The position numbers and the translations under genes were made by a program. A stretch of DNA of 14,672 nt from Verrucomicrobiota bacterium (GTDB lineage Bacteria; Verrucomicrobiota; Verrucomicrobiia; Methylacidiphilales; Verrucolacustridaceae). The DNA lies in NCBI GenBank assembly GCA_016876055.1, contig VHDM01000028.1, positions 1 through 14,672 of the forward strand, written 5' to 3'. Shown piece by piece: positions 1 through 6,768 of the stretch. Positions within the stretch are counted from its first letter, which is position 1. Each line of letters begins with the position of its first letter. The notes below the pieces were generated by a model. It saw only the letters and a program-made list of their open reading frames with translations. It had not been told where the DNA came from and made no database searches.

Positions 1-86
1 AAAAAAAGAGTTTTCGAAGCGGTCTTGTTTACAAGATGATGCCTAACAACATGTTTAGCATCCTCTCGATGGTTAAGCCTTGAGCT
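1..86. other. AT-rich non-coding edge downstream of the transglutaminase gene
   Basis: This short stretch is clearly more AT-rich than the rest of the window and has no convincing gene. It contains a perfect short inverted repeat (TCTTGT-TT-ACAAGA, 23-36) and a bulged one (GATG-c-CTAA with TTAG-CATC, 38-62). Read on the minus strand, both lie after the transglutaminase stop codon, and a T-run follows at the window edge (1-7). The hairpins are not directly followed by the T-run, so I do not call a Rho-independent terminator. The end of the cassette transcript may lie here or just outside the window. Confidence 0.35.
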
Positions 87-893
87 TTAAAGCCTTCGCA
101 CGTCCACCTCCACCCTCAAGCTCCGTTGATCGGTCCCATAGTAGTTCCCGCTCAGGGGAGGAACGTCCCGGTAATCCCGCCCATGGGCCACTTTCACGTG
201 GAGTTCACCGGCCGCACAGGCGTTGGTGGGATCCAGCCCCAGCCATCCCCCCTCCCCTCGGTGAATTTCCACCCAGGCGTGACTGGCCTGAGCCCCCCTC
301 ATCTCGTGCTGGTCCCCGCAATACACGTAACCACTCACATAGCGGGCGGGAATTTTTACCGACCGACACAGCGCCAGCAACGCGTGGGCCAGGTCCTGAC
401 ACACCCCGCGCCGCAGCTGAAACACCTCCTCGACGTGGGTGTGCACATGGGTGACGTTGGGTTCATAGACAAAATTCCGGTTCACGTGGTCCATCAACCG
501 CCGCGCCCGCTCTTCCGCGGATCCACCCGCCCCCTGCACATCCACCGCCTCGCGGAACACATCCACCGGCAAACTCACAAACGGGCTGGCCTGCAGGTAG
601 TCGTGCAACGACTCCCGGCCGCTCTGCGTGGCCCCGGAGACTTGGCCGGTCCGCACCCGGCTCCGCGCCGTCACCACCAGTTCATGGTGGGGGTCATTCA
701 CTTCAAAGTAGTGAACAACGTTCTGGTAAAAGTCCCGGTATTCACCGGCCCGGACCATCGGACAGACCTCCAGCTGGAAATCCAGACGCTCCTGCCCGCC
801 GGCAGACACGGGCTGGAGCCGCGTCTCGTTGAAGCTGTTTCGCACCGGTTCCGCATAGGAAAACCGGGTGGTGTGCTGAACCTCTAACTCCAC
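87..893 (-). CDS. Transglutaminase-like cysteine peptidase-fold protein of the ATP-grasp/alpha-E cassette
   Basis: A 268-residue protein with the N-terminal beta domain of bacterial transglutaminase-like proteins (about residues 1-80, opening with QHTTRFSYAEPV) and a C-terminal transglutaminase/papain-fold core. The catalytic triad is visible as Cys165 in GVCQDLAH, His205 in SHAWVE and Asp221 in GLDPTN. Such proteins cleave or form amide bonds; the substrate here is unknown. No signal peptide is seen, so it is probably cytoplasmic. I chose the GTG at 893 because family members begin at exactly this strand, AGAAGG lies 4 nt upstream, and it overlaps the alpha-E stop by only about 10 nt. An ATG at 930-932 would add 13 Ala/Gly-rich residues, and the reading frame stays open further upstream to 1094. 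It is the last gene of the three-gene cassette. Family assignment is firm and biological role is not. Confidence 0.9.
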   Translation of the reverse strand: MELEVQHTTRFSYAEPVRNSFNETRLQPVSAGGQERLDFQLEVCPMVRAGEYRDFYQNVVHYFEVNDPHHELVVTARSRVRTGQVSGATQSGRESLHDYLQASPFVSLPVDVFREAVDVQGAGGSAEERARRLMDHVNRNFVYEPNVTHVHTHVEEVFQLRRGVCQDLAHALLALCRSVKIPARYVSGYVYCGDQHEMRGAQASHAWVEIHRGEGGWLGLDPTNACAAGELHVKVAHGRDYRDVPPLSGNYYGTDQRSLRVEVDVRRL

Positions 894-1864
894 GTCGCCT
901 TCTGCTGCTGCTGCTCCTGCTGGGTGTGCCATTGGCTCCGCTCCGGCAGGGTCAGTTTGCCGCCGATGATTCGTTCGGCGAGTTTGTCGGAAAGGCCGTG
1001 GAGCTCCCCCTGCCACGGATCCAGGAAACGGGCCAACTCGGGCCCGACCCGCATCGGCGCCCGGTTCAGCGGCGCCCGCACCGCCAGCACCCACGCCGCC
1101 ACCTCCACCTGGTCGCCCGGTTGGGCCAACCGATTCGCCATCTGCCCCGTCTGGATCAGGCAGTGATCCAGGCTGCGGGGAAAATGGGCGTCCAACATCA
1201 GGTAAGCGATCACCCCGGCCGCCTCCATCCGGCTATGGTGTCCGGCGCGGTAGGTCTCCCGGGCACTGCAACTGCGCAACAGGGCCGCCCAGCGTTCCTC
1301 ATCCTCCGTCCCCTCCCCCTGCAGGCTTTGGGCCTCGAGAATCCGCGAGGTCGCATCTGCCCGTTCCAGAAACATCCCCAGATCCAGGAAGTCCCGCGCG
1401 TCCCCGCGGGAAAGCGTCGCCGCCGTGGTGCCGCGGAAAAGATGGGAAGCTCGCCGCACCTCCCGGAAATATTCCGGTGGGTTTCTCCTCCTTAGGGCTC
1501 TTCCGGCCGTTCCCCCCAACTCCAGCCAGACCCGGTTGAGCTCCTCCCACATTTCCGTGGTGATCTGGTCCCGGATCATCCGGGCGTTTTCCCGGGCCCG
1601 CTCCAGGCAGGCGGCAATCGAATTGGGGTTGTCGGCGCCGAAACTCAGGAAGGAAACAACCTCCCCGGCGGTCGGGCTGCCGTTTTTTCCGGGAAAAGAT
1701 TCCACCGCACCGCTCGCCTGCAACACCCCCTGCCAATCCACCCGCCGGCTGCCCGCCCGATCCAACTCCGCCTGCAGATAGGTGTCCGCGATGCGGGCCA
1801 GGTTCTCCGCCCTCTCCACATAGCGGCTGATCCAGAACAGTCCGTCGGCGACCCGGGAAAGCAT
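884..1864 (-). CDS. Alpha-E domain protein (DUF403 / COG2307)
   Basis: A 326-residue, mostly alpha-helical protein that begins with the family hallmark (MLSRVADGLFWISRYVERAE). The length matches the family's usual 310-330 residues. Alpha-E proteins are almost always encoded beside a circularly permuted ATP-grasp protein and a transglutaminase-like protein, as here. Their biochemical role is not settled; they are thought to be partners of the ATP-grasp enzyme in a peptide or amide-forming pathway. The gene starts 3 nt after the ATP-grasp stop codon, with GGAGGA overlapping that stop, so translation is probably coupled. The C-terminal tail is odd: a short CAG-rich tract encodes QQEQQQQ, and it also provides the ribosome binding region of the next gene. 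Confidence 0.93.
   Translation of the reverse strand: MLSRVADGLFWISRYVERAENLARIADTYLQAELDRAGSRRVDWQGVLQASGAVESFPGKNGSPTAGEVVSFLSFGADNPNSIAACLERARENARMIRDQITTEMWEELNRVWLELGGTAGRALRRRNPPEYFREVRRASHLFRGTTAATLSRGDARDFLDLGMFLERADATSRILEAQSLQGEGTEDEERWAALLRSCSARETYRAGHHSRMEAAGVIAYLMLDAHFPRSLDHCLIQTGQMANRLAQPGDQVEVAAWVLAVRAPLNRAPMRVGPELARFLDPWQGELHGLSDKLAERIIGGKLTLPERSQWHTQQEQQQQKATWS
898..903 (-). promoter_or_regulatory. Ribosome binding site deciding the transglutaminase start
   Basis: AGAAGG lies 4 nt before the GTG at 893, inside the 3' end of the alpha-E gene. The spacing is a little short, but it coincides with the expected first residue of the domain, which favours GTG over the upstream ATG at 932. 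Confidence 0.5.
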
Positions 1865-1867
1865 CGG

Positions 1868-3334
1868 CTAGTCCTCCAGCACCCAGGTGTCCTTGCTGCC
1901 GCCCCCTTGGGACGAGTTCACCACCAGCGATCCTCTTCGCAACGCCACGCGGGTGAGCCCACCCGGCAACACCCGGGTTTTCTTGCCGGTCAGAACGAAG
2001 GGACGCAGATCCACATGCCGGGGCTCCACCTTGCGTTCAGCGAAGGTCGGATGGGTGGAGAGCGCGATCGTCGGCTGGGCGATGAAGTTTCGCGGGTCTT
2101 TGCGGATGCGGGCCGCGCAGGCCGCCAGTTCCTTCCTCGTGGCCTGGGGGCCGATCACCAGGCCGTACCCGCCCGACTCGTTGGTCGGTTTCACCACCAG
2201 TTTCTTCAGATTCTCCAGCATGTACTTCAGGCCGTCCGGCTCGGCCCCGAGATAAGTCGGCACGTTCGGCAACACCGCCTCCTCACTCAGGTAAAACTGG
2301 ATCAACCGGGGCACATAGGCGTACAGGGCCTTGTCGTCCGCCACCCCGGTGCCGATGGCGTTGGCCAGGGCCACGCTCCCCCGGCGCACCGCCTGCAACA
2401 ACCCCGGCACCCCCAGCACGGAATCGCGCCGGAAAACAAGCGGATCCAGAAAATCGTCATCGATCCGCCGGTAAATCACGTCCACCTGACGGGGACCGCG
2501 GGTGGTCCGCATAAACACCCGCTGATTCTCTACAAATAGATCGCACCCCTGGACCAGCTCGATCCCGGTCACCCGGGCAAGGAAGGAGTGCTCAAAGTAG
2601 GCGCTGTTCATCGGTCCGGGGGTCAGCAGCACGATCACCGGTTCCGCCTCCTGCCGCGGGGAAATTTCCCGCAGGGTCTCCAGCAGGTCGGCGGCGTAGC
2701 GGTCCACCGGTCGGACCCGGTGCCCGCGGAACCACTCCGGGAACGCCTGCTTCAGGGCCCGCCGGTTTTCCAACACGTAGGAGACTCCGGAAGGACAGCG
2801 TCCGTTGTCCTCCAGCACCATGAACTCCCCGCCGTCACCCCGGATCAGGTCCGTTCCACAGATGTGAATATGGACCCCATGGGGCACGCGCAGTCCGGCT
2901 ACTTCCCGCCGGAGGTGTTTGGCCGAATGGACCAGCTCCGCCGGCAGCACGCCTTCCGTGAGGATTTTTTGCGGGCCGTAGATGTCTTGGAGGAAGAGAT
3001 TCAGGGCGCTCACCCGCTGGACCAGCCCCTTTTCAATCCGGGCCCAGTCGGCGGCCGAAATCAGCCGCGGCAGCGGATCAAAGGGAAAAATCCGCTCCGT
3101 GCCGGTCGGGTCATTGTAAACCGTGAACGTGATCCCGCGCCGCAGGAAGGAAGCATCCAACGAGGCACGCCCCTCCTCGAGCCGGGGCGCGTCGACCAAC
3201 TGCAGGCAGTCCCGCAGATTTTCATACAGCGGCCGGACCCGCCCGCGGGCGCTCGCCATCTCGTCAAACGCCTTCCGGGGCGCATAGTCCGCCAACCCGG
3301 CCAACAAAGAGATCCTTTTCCCTGCTTTGGGCAT
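1868..3334 (-). CDS. Circularly permuted ATP-grasp type 2 family protein (COG2308)
   Basis: About 488 residues from the ATG at 3334 (numbering from there). Family signatures are plain: RRGITFTVYNDPTGTERIFPFD near residues 65-86, LEDNGRCPSGVSYVLENR near 174-191, an ATP-binding lysine in VVKPTNESGGYG near 380-390, and RHVDLRPFVLTG with SSQGGGSKDTWVL at the end. The fold is related to glutathionylspermidine synthase, so the predicted reaction is ATP-dependent amide bond formation, with unknown substrates. It heads the cassette with alpha-E and transglutaminase. The start is uncertain: TTG 3340, GTG 3337 and ATG 3334 are in frame but lack a ribosome binding site, and the upstream sigma-54 promoter predicts a transcript starting near 3335. 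TTG at 3307, with AAAAGGA 5 nt upstream (3313-3319), would still leave the conserved domain intact and may be the true start. Confidence 0.93.
   Translation of the reverse strand: MPKAGKRISLLAGLADYAPRKAFDEMASARGRVRPLYENLRDCLQLVDAPRLEEGRASLDASFLRRGITFTVYNDPTGTERIFPFDPLPRLISAADWARIEKGLVQRVSALNLFLQDIYGPQKILTEGVLPAELVHSAKHLRREVAGLRVPHGVHIHICGTDLIRGDGGEFMVLEDNGRCPSGVSYVLENRRALKQAFPEWFRGHRVRPVDRYAADLLETLREISPRQEAEPVIVLLTPGPMNSAYFEHSFLARVTGIELVQGCDLFVENQRVFMRTTRGPRQVDVIYRRIDDDFLDPLVFRRDSVLGVPGLLQAVRRGSVALANAIGTGVADDKALYAYVPRLIQFYLSEEAVLPNVPTYLGAEPDGLKYMLENLKKLVVKPTNESGGYGLVIGPQATRKELAACAARIRKDPRNFIAQPTIALSTHPTFAERKVEPRHVDLRPFVLTGKKTRVLPGGLTRVALRRGSLVVNSSQGGGSKDTWVLED
1872..1877 (-). promoter_or_regulatory. 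Ribosome binding site of the alpha-E gene
   Basis: GGAGGA lies 7 nt before the ATG at 1864 and inside the last codons of the ATP-grasp gene. This strong site straddles the gene junction and supports translational coupling. Confidence 0.7.
3313..3319 (-). promoter_or_regulatory. Candidate ribosome binding site for a downstream TTG start of the ATP-grasp gene
   Basis: AAAAGGA precedes the in-frame TTG at 3307 by 5 nt. It is the only good Shine-Dalgarno match near the 5' end of this gene, and it lies downstream of the transcript start predicted from the sigma-54 promoter. Confidence 0.4.
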
Positions 3335-3346
3335 CACCAAGGAATA

Positions 3347-3362
3347 GCAAGATTCGTGCCAA
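3347..3362 (-). promoter_or_regulatory. Sigma-54 (RpoN) -24/-12 promoter driving the ATP-grasp/alpha-E/transglutaminase cassette
   Basis: Read on the minus strand the sequence is TTGGCACGAATCTTGCT. The -24 element TTGGCAC occupies 3362-3356 and the -12 element TTGC occupies 3350-3347. The invariant GG and GC dinucleotides are separated by exactly 10 nt, and the match to the YTGGCACGNNNNTTGCW consensus is complete. It lies in the gap between the stop codon of the sigma-54 activator gene (3374) and the ATP-grasp gene, with the correct orientation. Taking C3347 as -12 puts transcription start near 3335, on top of the first candidate start codons. The match is seen directly; activity and control by the adjacent regulator are inferred. 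Confidence 0.85.
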
Positions 3363-3373
3363 TCCGAAGCCGA

Positions 3374-4789
3374 CTATTCCTGCCCCAAAAGGCCGTGCCG
3401 CTCAATTCGGGTCCGTAAGGCCGCCCGGGTGATTCCCAAAATCTCCGCGGCCTTCTGCACATTACCGCCCGACTCCCGCAGGGCTCTCTCCACCAGAATC
3501 TTTTCCGCCGCAGCCAGCAGATCCCCGTCCGGTGCCGAGGACTTCACCAGGCCCCACCAACCCCCTCCACCCGTTGGAGAGGAAGACGATCCGCCCAAGT
3601 CTGCAGATAAATCCCCGGGCTCGATCGACTCGGCGGCGGCGCAAACCACCGCCCGCTGCACGGCATTCTCCAGCTCCCGCACATTCCCGGGCCAGCGGTG
3701 GGCCTGCAGGGCTTTTTTCGCGGCCACGGAGAACTTGTACCGCCTCTCCTTCCCGTCCCGGTGAAGAAAATACTCCGCCAGCGGCAGGACGTCCTCCGCC
3801 CGCTCCCGGAGAGGCGGCAACTGGATCATGACCACATTCAGCCGGTAAAAGAGGTCTTCCCGGAAGGTTTTTGCCTTCACCATGGCACTCAAATCCTTGT
3901 TGGTGGCGGCAATCACCCTCACCCGGGTTCGCAAAGTCTGGTCTCCACCTAGCCGCTGAAATTCCCCGTTCTGCAGAATCCGCAGGAGCTTGGCCTGCAG
4001 CGCCAGCGGCATGTCCCCAATCTCGTCCAGAAAGATCGTCCCGCCGTCGGCTCGTTCAAATTTCCCGATCCGCTGGGTCAGCGCACCCGTGAAGGCTCCC
4101 CGCTCATGCCCAAACAGCTCGCTCTCCAACAGTGTGTCGGGAATCGCGGCACAGTTGATCGCCACATAAGGCCGGGCGGCCCGCGGACTGTTCGCATAAA
4201 TCGCCCGCGCGATTAGCTCCTTACCCGTGCCGCTTTCCCCCATCAGCAATACCGTGGCCTCGGACCGGGCGACCTGACCCACCAGCTTATAAATTCTCTG
4301 CATGGAGGCGGAGGTTCCGATCAGCCCGGGCACCGGACCCGCATCCTCCGCAGCTTTTTTGCCCGCTGGAACCGCCGTGAGCTCCTCCATGGCGGCGGCG
4401 GTCTGCAAGGCGCGCCGCAACACCGCGAGCATCTCCGGCACATCAAAGGGCTTGAGCACGTAATCGAAAGCCCCGTGCTTCATGGCCTCAATGGCCGTCT
4501 GGGCCGTGCCATGAGCCGTCATCACGATCACCAAATGGCGCGGGTGCTCCTTTCGGATCTGCCGGAGAATCTCCAGCCCATTCTCCTCCCCAATCCTCAC
4601 ATCAAGCAGGATCAGATCAAAGGAATGCTTCCTAAGAATCTTCAACCCTTCCTCCCCGCGGGTGACGCCGGTCACCTCCACCGGTTCCTCCGCCAGGACC
4701 CGCTGGAACGAGTAAGCCACATCCTTGTCGTCGTCGATCACCAGCACCCGCTGACGCCCAGGCAGGGCAGTTTTCGGTTTTGGACTCAT
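3374..4789 (-). CDS. NtrC-family sigma-54-dependent response regulator
   Basis: A 471-residue protein with the full NtrC layout. The receiver domain spans about 14-125 with acidic residues in IDDDKD, phosphoacceptor Asp63, Thr91 and Lys113. The AAA+ domain spans about 155-385 with Walker A GESGTGKE (184-191), the sigma-54 contact loop GAFTGA (231-236), Walker B TIFLDEIGD and the arginine-finger region FREDLFYRLNV. A Fis-type helix-turn-helix lies at about 442-466. A Ser/Gly-rich linker (about 400-412) precedes the DNA-binding part. All residues needed to activate RpoN polymerase are present. It should be phosphorylated by a sensor histidine kinase, but none is in the window, so it is an orphan here. 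The start overlaps the DAHP synthase stop as ATGA. Immediately downstream is a sigma-54 promoter facing the ATP-grasp cassette, its most likely target. Confidence 0.95.
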   Translation of the reverse strand: MSPKPKTALPGRQRVLVIDDDKDVAYSFQRVLAEEPVEVTGVTRGEEGLKILRKHSFDLILLDVRIGEENGLEILRQIRKEHPRHLVIVMTAHGTAQTAIEAMKHGAFDYVLKPFDVPEMLAVLRRALQTAAAMEELTAVPAGKKAAEDAGPVPGLIGTSASMQRIYKLVGQVARSEATVLLMGESGTGKELIARAIYANSPRAARPYVAINCAAIPDTLLESELFGHERGAFTGALTQRIGKFERADGGTIFLDEIGDMPLALQAKLLRILQNGEFQRLGGDQTLRTRVRVIAATNKDLSAMVKAKTFREDLFYRLNVVMIQLPPLRERAEDVLPLAEYFLHRDGKERRYKFSVAAKKALQAHRWPGNVRELENAVQRAVVCAAAESIEPGDLSADLGGSSSSPTGGGGWWGLVKSSAPDGDLLAAAEKILVERALRESGGNVQKAAEILGITRAALRTRIERHGLLGQE

Positions 4790-5805
4790 CCCGCGCGTCC
4801 CGAGGCTTTGACAAAAGGTGTTACTTCCTCCACCAATTTTTGCATTCCCTCCAAATCCAGCTGCTGTTGCCCATCACTCTTGGCCTCCGCTGGGTGGGGA
4901 TGGACCTCCACCAAAAGCCCGTCCGCCCCGAGCGCCACCGCCGCCCGGCTCAAGGCAATGACCAGATCCGCCCGCCCAGCCGCCTGACTGGGATCCACAA
5001 TCACCGGTAGGTGGCTTTCCCTTTTCGCAAGCGCCACTGCCCCCAAATCGAGCGTGTTGCGTACCGCCGTCTCAAATGTTCGGATCCCGCGCTCACAAAG
5101 AATGACTTGTCCGTTGCCGGCGCTCATCACGTACTCCGCCGCCAGCAGCCACTCCTCCACTTTCATGGAGAGCCCACGCTTCAAAAGAATTGGCCGACCG
5201 GAAGCCGCCGCCGCCTTCAGCAGGGAAAAGTTCTGCGAGTTGCGGGCCCCAATCTGCAGGATGTCGGCGACCGCGGCCACTTTGTCCACATGCGCCTCGG
5301 AAAGCACCTCGGTGACAATGCCCAGACCCGTTTCCTTTTTTGCCAGTGCCAAAAGCTCCAGGCCCTTTTCCCCTAACCCCTGGAATTCGTAGGGCGAAGT
5401 CCGCGGCTTGAAGGCTCCGCCTCGCAGAAAAGTGGCTCCGGCTTTTTTCACCGCCCGGGCGGTGGTCAGAAGTTGTTCCTCCGATTCCACCGAACAGGGT
5501 CCCGCCATCAGCCGAAAGGGTTCCGTGCCCCCGATCGTCACCCCGTGAGCCTTGACGACCGTATGCGCTTTTCTTCCCTCCTGCGCCACCAACTGGTAAC
5601 GGCGCTGCACCGGCAAAACCGCCTCCACTTGGGGCCAGGTGGCCAGTGCCTCCAGGGAGGCGTGAGCACGCTCATCGCCGATCGCGGCGATCACGGTTTG
5701 AATCTCCCCAAGGATGGGATGGGGTCGGTAGCCAAGTTTTGTGACCTCCGCGATCACCTGGTCGACCAGCTTCTTCTCGGTTCCCGGGCGCAGGGCAATG
5801 ATCAT
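4786..5805 (-). CDS. aroF: 3-deoxy-7-phosphoheptulonate (DAHP) synthase, type I-beta, with N-terminal ferredoxin-like domain
   Basis: A 339-residue enzyme for the first step of the shikimate pathway, condensing phosphoenolpyruvate and erythrose 4-phosphate to DAHP. Residues about 1-70 form the ferredoxin-like/ACT-like regulatory domain typical of the Thermotoga-type enzyme. The TIM barrel follows with AGPCSVE (101-107), GGAFKPRTSPYEFQG, QIGARNSQNF, LLKRG and VEVHPHP. Metal ligands by analogy with the Thermotoga maritima enzyme are Cys104, position 274, Glu300 and Asp311. The window protein runs at a constant offset of +2 from the Thermotoga numbering. Position 274 is Gln (DPSQAAGR) where His is expected, while the other three ligands are intact. 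The ATG starts 12 nt after the glycosyltransferase stop, and the gene ends inside the regulator start (ATGA). Function is well supported; the symbol follows common usage for this class. Confidence 0.95.
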   Translation of the reverse strand: MIIALRPGTEKKLVDQVIAEVTKLGYRPHPILGEIQTVIAAIGDERAHASLEALATWPQVEAVLPVQRRYQLVAQEGRKAHTVVKAHGVTIGGTEPFRLMAGPCSVESEEQLLTTARAVKKAGATFLRGGAFKPRTSPYEFQGLGEKGLELLALAKKETGLGIVTEVLSEAHVDKVAAVADILQIGARNSQNFSLLKAAAASGRPILLKRGLSMKVEEWLLAAEYVMSAGNGQVILCERGIRTFETAVRNTLDLGAVALAKRESHLPVIVDPSQAAGRADLVIALSRAAVALGADGLLVEVHPHPAEAKSDGQQQLDLEGMQKLVEEVTPFVKASGRAG

Positions 5806-5817
5806 GCGGACAAAATC

Positions 5818-6759
5818 CTAACGGCGGGCCGTTTTCATCACAAGAATCGGCCCAAGCTCTTTCTGCCACCAACGGGCTAACTCCCCTTCCTCCGGCCAGA
5901 CCCCGCCACGATGCCAGGTCCGGACATGGGACCCAGGTGGGGCCCAGATTTTCGGATCCGTCGGTCCAAACAGCAGTCCGCAGGGAACCCCGCTCCAGGC
6001 GGCCAGATGACTGATGCCACTGTCGTGCCCCAGATACAGGTCGGAGGACTGCAGCAGCCGGAACACCTCCGGCAGCGGGCGATTTTCCACCGTCCGATGG
6101 GGCGGCCCCCGCAGTCCTTCGGGAACCCGGCGCAAAAGATCGCCTTCCACCTCTCCCGCCAGCCAAACTAGTTCGACCGGCTGTTCCTTTTGCCAGATTT
6201 GCAGTTCCCTAATCCACTGCTCCAGCGGCCAGCATTTGCGGGTGCCGCCGCTGCCGGGATGAACGACCACCCGAGGGATCATCCCACGCCGGACGGACTC
6301 CTCCTGGCCGACCAAATTCTCCCCTCGGAGCAGATGGGACATTCCGGGTCGGACCTCCAGGGATCGCAGAGGGTTCGCCAGGTGTTTCCAGGCCGCCAAG
6401 TCCGGTGCGGTGGGATCGATCGCCAGATATTGCCCCTGCCCGCCGCCCCGCCTCCAGTTGGCTGAAAAGATCCCGTCCGGGTCGAATAGGTAGGAAACCG
6501 TCAGGTCGAATTCGGAAAAATAGTCACACCAGTCCGGCTCTAACACCCCGCCCTTGGCAAAGAAGCCCGCCAGCCCGGGCCGATCAATGGGTCGAACCGC
6601 GTCCACCCTTCCCGGGCCGGTCACCAGTTCACCGAAACGTGCGTTGATCACCATCTCCAGCTCCGCCTCCGGCCACTTTTGCCGGAGCCCAGCCACTGCC
6701 GGCAAGGTGAGCAAGAAATCCCCTAGGGCCCCGCCCCGGATGACAAGAATTTTCAACAA
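5818..6759 (-). CDS. Family 9 glycosyltransferase (ADP-heptose:LPS heptosyltransferase-like)
   Basis: A 313-residue GT-B fold enzyme. The N-terminal half opens with KILVIRGGALGDFLLTLP, including the family GD motif with Asp14. The nucleotide-sugar half has VVVHPGSGG (164-172) followed by KCWP, and the conserved GHDSGISHLAAWSGVP stretch with GPTDPKIW (about 244-272). Family members transfer heptose or a related sugar onto lipopolysaccharide at the inner face of the inner membrane. The exact sugar and acceptor cannot be read from sequence, and no other LPS gene is adjacent. The start must be a TTG (6759, or the next codon 6756): an in-frame stop, which is the stop of the upstream gene, lies 12 nt before it, and there is no Met before residue 36. 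Confidence 0.9.
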   Translation of the reverse strand: MLKILVIRGGALGDFLLTLPAVAGLRQKWPEAELEMVINARFGELVTGPGRVDAVRPIDRPGLAGFFAKGGVLEPDWCDYFSEFDLTVSYLFDPDGIFSANWRRGGGQGQYLAIDPTAPDLAAWKHLANPLRSLEVRPGMSHLLRGENLVGQEESVRRGMIPRVVVHPGSGGTRKCWPLEQWIRELQIWQKEQPVELVWLAGEVEGDLLRRVPEGLRGPPHRTVENRPLPEVFRLLQSSDLYLGHDSGISHLAAWSGVPCGLLFGPTDPKIWAPPGSHVRTWHRGGVWPEEGELARWWQKELGPILVMKTARR

Positions 6760-6768
6760 TCGGAGTCG

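Noticed and set aside
1..62. Rho-independent terminator for the cassette
   Set aside because: The hairpins at 23-36 and 38-62 are short or bulged and are not followed directly by a T-run; the T-run at 1-7 has no stable stem before it.
383..398. A second GG-N10-GC match on the minus strand (TGGCCC-N5-TTGC)
   Set aside because: It is inside the transglutaminase coding region, the -24 box deviates from TGGCAC, and no gene starts downstream of it in the window.
126..887. Long plus-strand open frame of about 250 codons opposite the transglutaminase gene
   Set aside because: It is an antisense shadow of a gene with clear catalytic motifs; its product is His/Pro/Gln-rich with no recognisable domain. 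Similar long antisense frames occur opposite the ATP-grasp, alpha-E and cyclo-ligase genes, as expected in GC-rich DNA.
3557..3579. Inverted repeats (CTCCA-CCCGT-TGGAG, and CCAAC with GTTGG) about 230 nt upstream of the sigma-54 promoter, as a possible activator binding site
   Set aside because: They lie in the low-complexity coding sequence for the Ser/Gly-rich linker of the regulator, the arms are only 5 nt, and no second copy is seen nearby.
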